Part shown: piece after piece, positions 63,074 to 64,000 of the stretch
How the letters are laid out: each line of letters opens with the position of its first letter
Position numbering within the stretch: the first letter of the stretch is position 1
NCBI RefSeq assembly: GCF_051513965.1
Contig: NZ_CP195847.1
Span: 744,001-808,000, forward strand
Direction: 5' to 3'
DNA: 64,000 bases
From: Paramicrobacterium sp051513965
GTDB taxonomy: Bacteria > Actinomycetota > Actinomycetes > Actinomycetales > Microbacteriaceae
Notes under the pieces: model-generated
Told to the model about the DNA's origin: nothing
Seen by the model: the letters and a program-made list of their open reading frames with translations, nothing else
Databases searched by the model: none
Made by a program: the position numbers and the translations under genes

Positions 63074-64000
63074 GGTGCGGCCCTCGTGCCATCGTCACTG
63101 TCGAGAAACTCGTTGATCACCTCGTAGGCCTCCCGCAGAGAGCGTGAGAAGCGCGGCAGCGCGATGAATCCGTGCAGGGCGCCGCGCACGCGATGCATCC
63201 TCACTTCATTGCCTGCATGTGCGAGAGCCTCGCCGTACGCCTCGCCCTCGTCGCACAGCAGATCGAGCTCGGCCGAGATCAGAAGCGTCCGGGGTTGGTT
63301 GCTGAAGTCGTCCGCGAGCAGCGGGGCCACGCGGAAGTCACGGCGCTGCGCCGGATCGGGCGCGTATAGCTCGAAGTAGTCCTGCACCTCGATGTTGGTC
63401 AGGCGGTAATCATCGCCGTGGTGCCGCACGGACGCGAACGGCGCGGTTTCGGGGTCGTGGTCCCAGTGCGTGACCGGGTAGAGCAGAATCTGCCGCGAGG
63501 CCACGCGTCGACCGCGATCGCGGCGCAGAAGCGAGACGACCGCGGCGAGGTTCGCTCCGGCCGAGTCTCCGACGAGCACGATGTTCGCAGGGTCGTCGAT
63601 GCCGACGCGGTGCGGGTCATCCAGGAGCACGTCCGCCACGCGCAGGCAATCCTCGAGGCCAGCGGGAAAGGGATGCTCCGGCGCGAGCCGGTAGTCCACC
63701 GAGGCGACGACGCACCCGGTGAGCTCCGCCATGGTCGCGCACGCGGGTGTGTAGCTCTCGATGTCGCCGGTCACCCAGCCGCCGCCGTGGAAGAAGAGGA
63801 GCACGTCGTCGCGCCTGCGCTCGCGGGGCCGAAAGACGCGCACGGGAATCCGATGGTCGCCGTCCGCCGACACGACCTCGCGATCGAGCGACTGGTAGCG
63901 GGGCAGCGGCCGAGCTGCGAGACGCCGCTGTGCGCGGCGCACCTTCTCGTAGTCTTCGCGGATGTTGAGCCGCGGTGCCGCAAACGGACGAAGCACGGCC
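63070..64000 (-). CDS. Alpha/beta hydrolase fold-3 esterase, cut by the window edge
   Basis: At least 308 residues; the frame is open to the right edge, with a possible GTG at 63996 that may be internal. Hormone-sensitive-lipase-type motifs are FFHGGGWVTGD (oxyanion hole), GDSAGANLA (nucleophile Ser), SAELDLLCDEG (Asp) and GALHGF (His). It is an intracellular ester hydrolase. Its stop overlaps the acyltransferase start by 4 bp, pairing ester formation with ester cleavage in one operon. Confidence 0.9.
   Translation of the reverse strand, partial: AVLRPFAAPRLNIREDYEKVRRAQRRLAARPLPRYQSLDREVVSADGDHRIPVRVFRPRERRRDDVLLFFHGGGWVTGDIESYTPACATMAELTGCVVASVDYRLAPEHPFPAGLEDCLRVADVLLDDPHRVGIDDPANIVLVGDSAGANLAAVVSLLRRDRGRRVASRQILLYPVTHWDHDPETAPFASVRHHGDDYRLTNIEVQDYFELYAPDPAQRRDFRVAPLLADDFSNQPRTLLISAELDLLCDEGEAYGEALAHAGNEVRMHRVRGALHGFIALPRFSRSLREAYEVINEFLDSDDGTRAAP

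Overview
The window is a visibly GC-rich chromosomal segment of a high-GC Gram-positive bacterium. An actinobacterium of the Microbacteriaceae type (Microbacterium or a relative) fits best. The support is gene content and layout, not a database search: an sdhCDAB operon, a biotin-dependent acyl-CoA carboxylase split into accA3-like, accD and the small epsilon subunit, Maf beside the carboxylase, birA divergent from accD, actinobacterial LpdA, abundant GTG starts and 4-bp ATGA/GTGA overlaps. I see no rRNA, tRNA, CRISPR array, prophage or classical insertion sequence. Both edges cut genes: ribH on the left and an alpha/beta hydrolase on the right.

Layout. 1-3.5 kb: riboflavin operon ribD-ribE-ribBA-ribH (minus strand) behind a well conserved FMN riboswitch. 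3.6-8.9 kb: glycerol catabolism (SorC-type regulator divergent from glpD-glpF-glpK). 9-14.7 kb: trpS, exonuclease III, a YihY membrane protein, an FHA protein and two HAD enzymes. 14.7-18.2 kb: succinate dehydrogenase. 18.3-21.4 kb: mannose-1-phosphate guanylyltransferase and an ABC-F ATPase with a leader ORF and competing hairpins. 21.4-37 kb: a nucleoside uptake and salvage island (two BMP-type lipoproteins, ATPase, two permeases, cdd, deoA, add, a phosphosugar mutase, punA), interrupted by rhaM, an LPXTG-type GH18 chitinase and an orphan PTS EIIA/EIIB pair. 37-50 kb: lpdA, acyl-CoA carboxylase, maf, an RNA methyltransferase, a two-component operon, birA. 50-64 kb: purK, a DesKR-like two-component pair, an FAD oxidoreductase-folE block divergent from a cysteine-rich regulator, an M3 peptidase, and an alcohol-acyltransferase/zinc-ribbon/hydrolase block.

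The most unusual feature is a pair of orphan genes at about 39.2 kb and 50.8 kb. Both encode an AbiEi-like winged-helix domain joined to a DUF559/Vsr-like PD-(D/E)XK nuclease fold, and neither has an AbiEii partner. Each is bracketed by two copies of its own intergenic palindromic repeat: family A as a perfect 53-bp inverted terminal repeat around the first gene, family B as roughly 80-bp palindromes around the second. One extra solo copy of each family lies elsewhere in the window (43.9 kb and 29.8 kb). This resembles the arrangement of REP palindromes around RAYT transposase genes, but with an unrelated protein. I propose it as a candidate undescribed repeat-associated nuclease system.

Other items of note are the ABC-F leader/attenuator, a small structured-RNA candidate at 47.1 kb with a U-tract terminator, several perfect palindromic operators, and a strongly over-represented GGATGCCG word found genome-style across genes and spacers.
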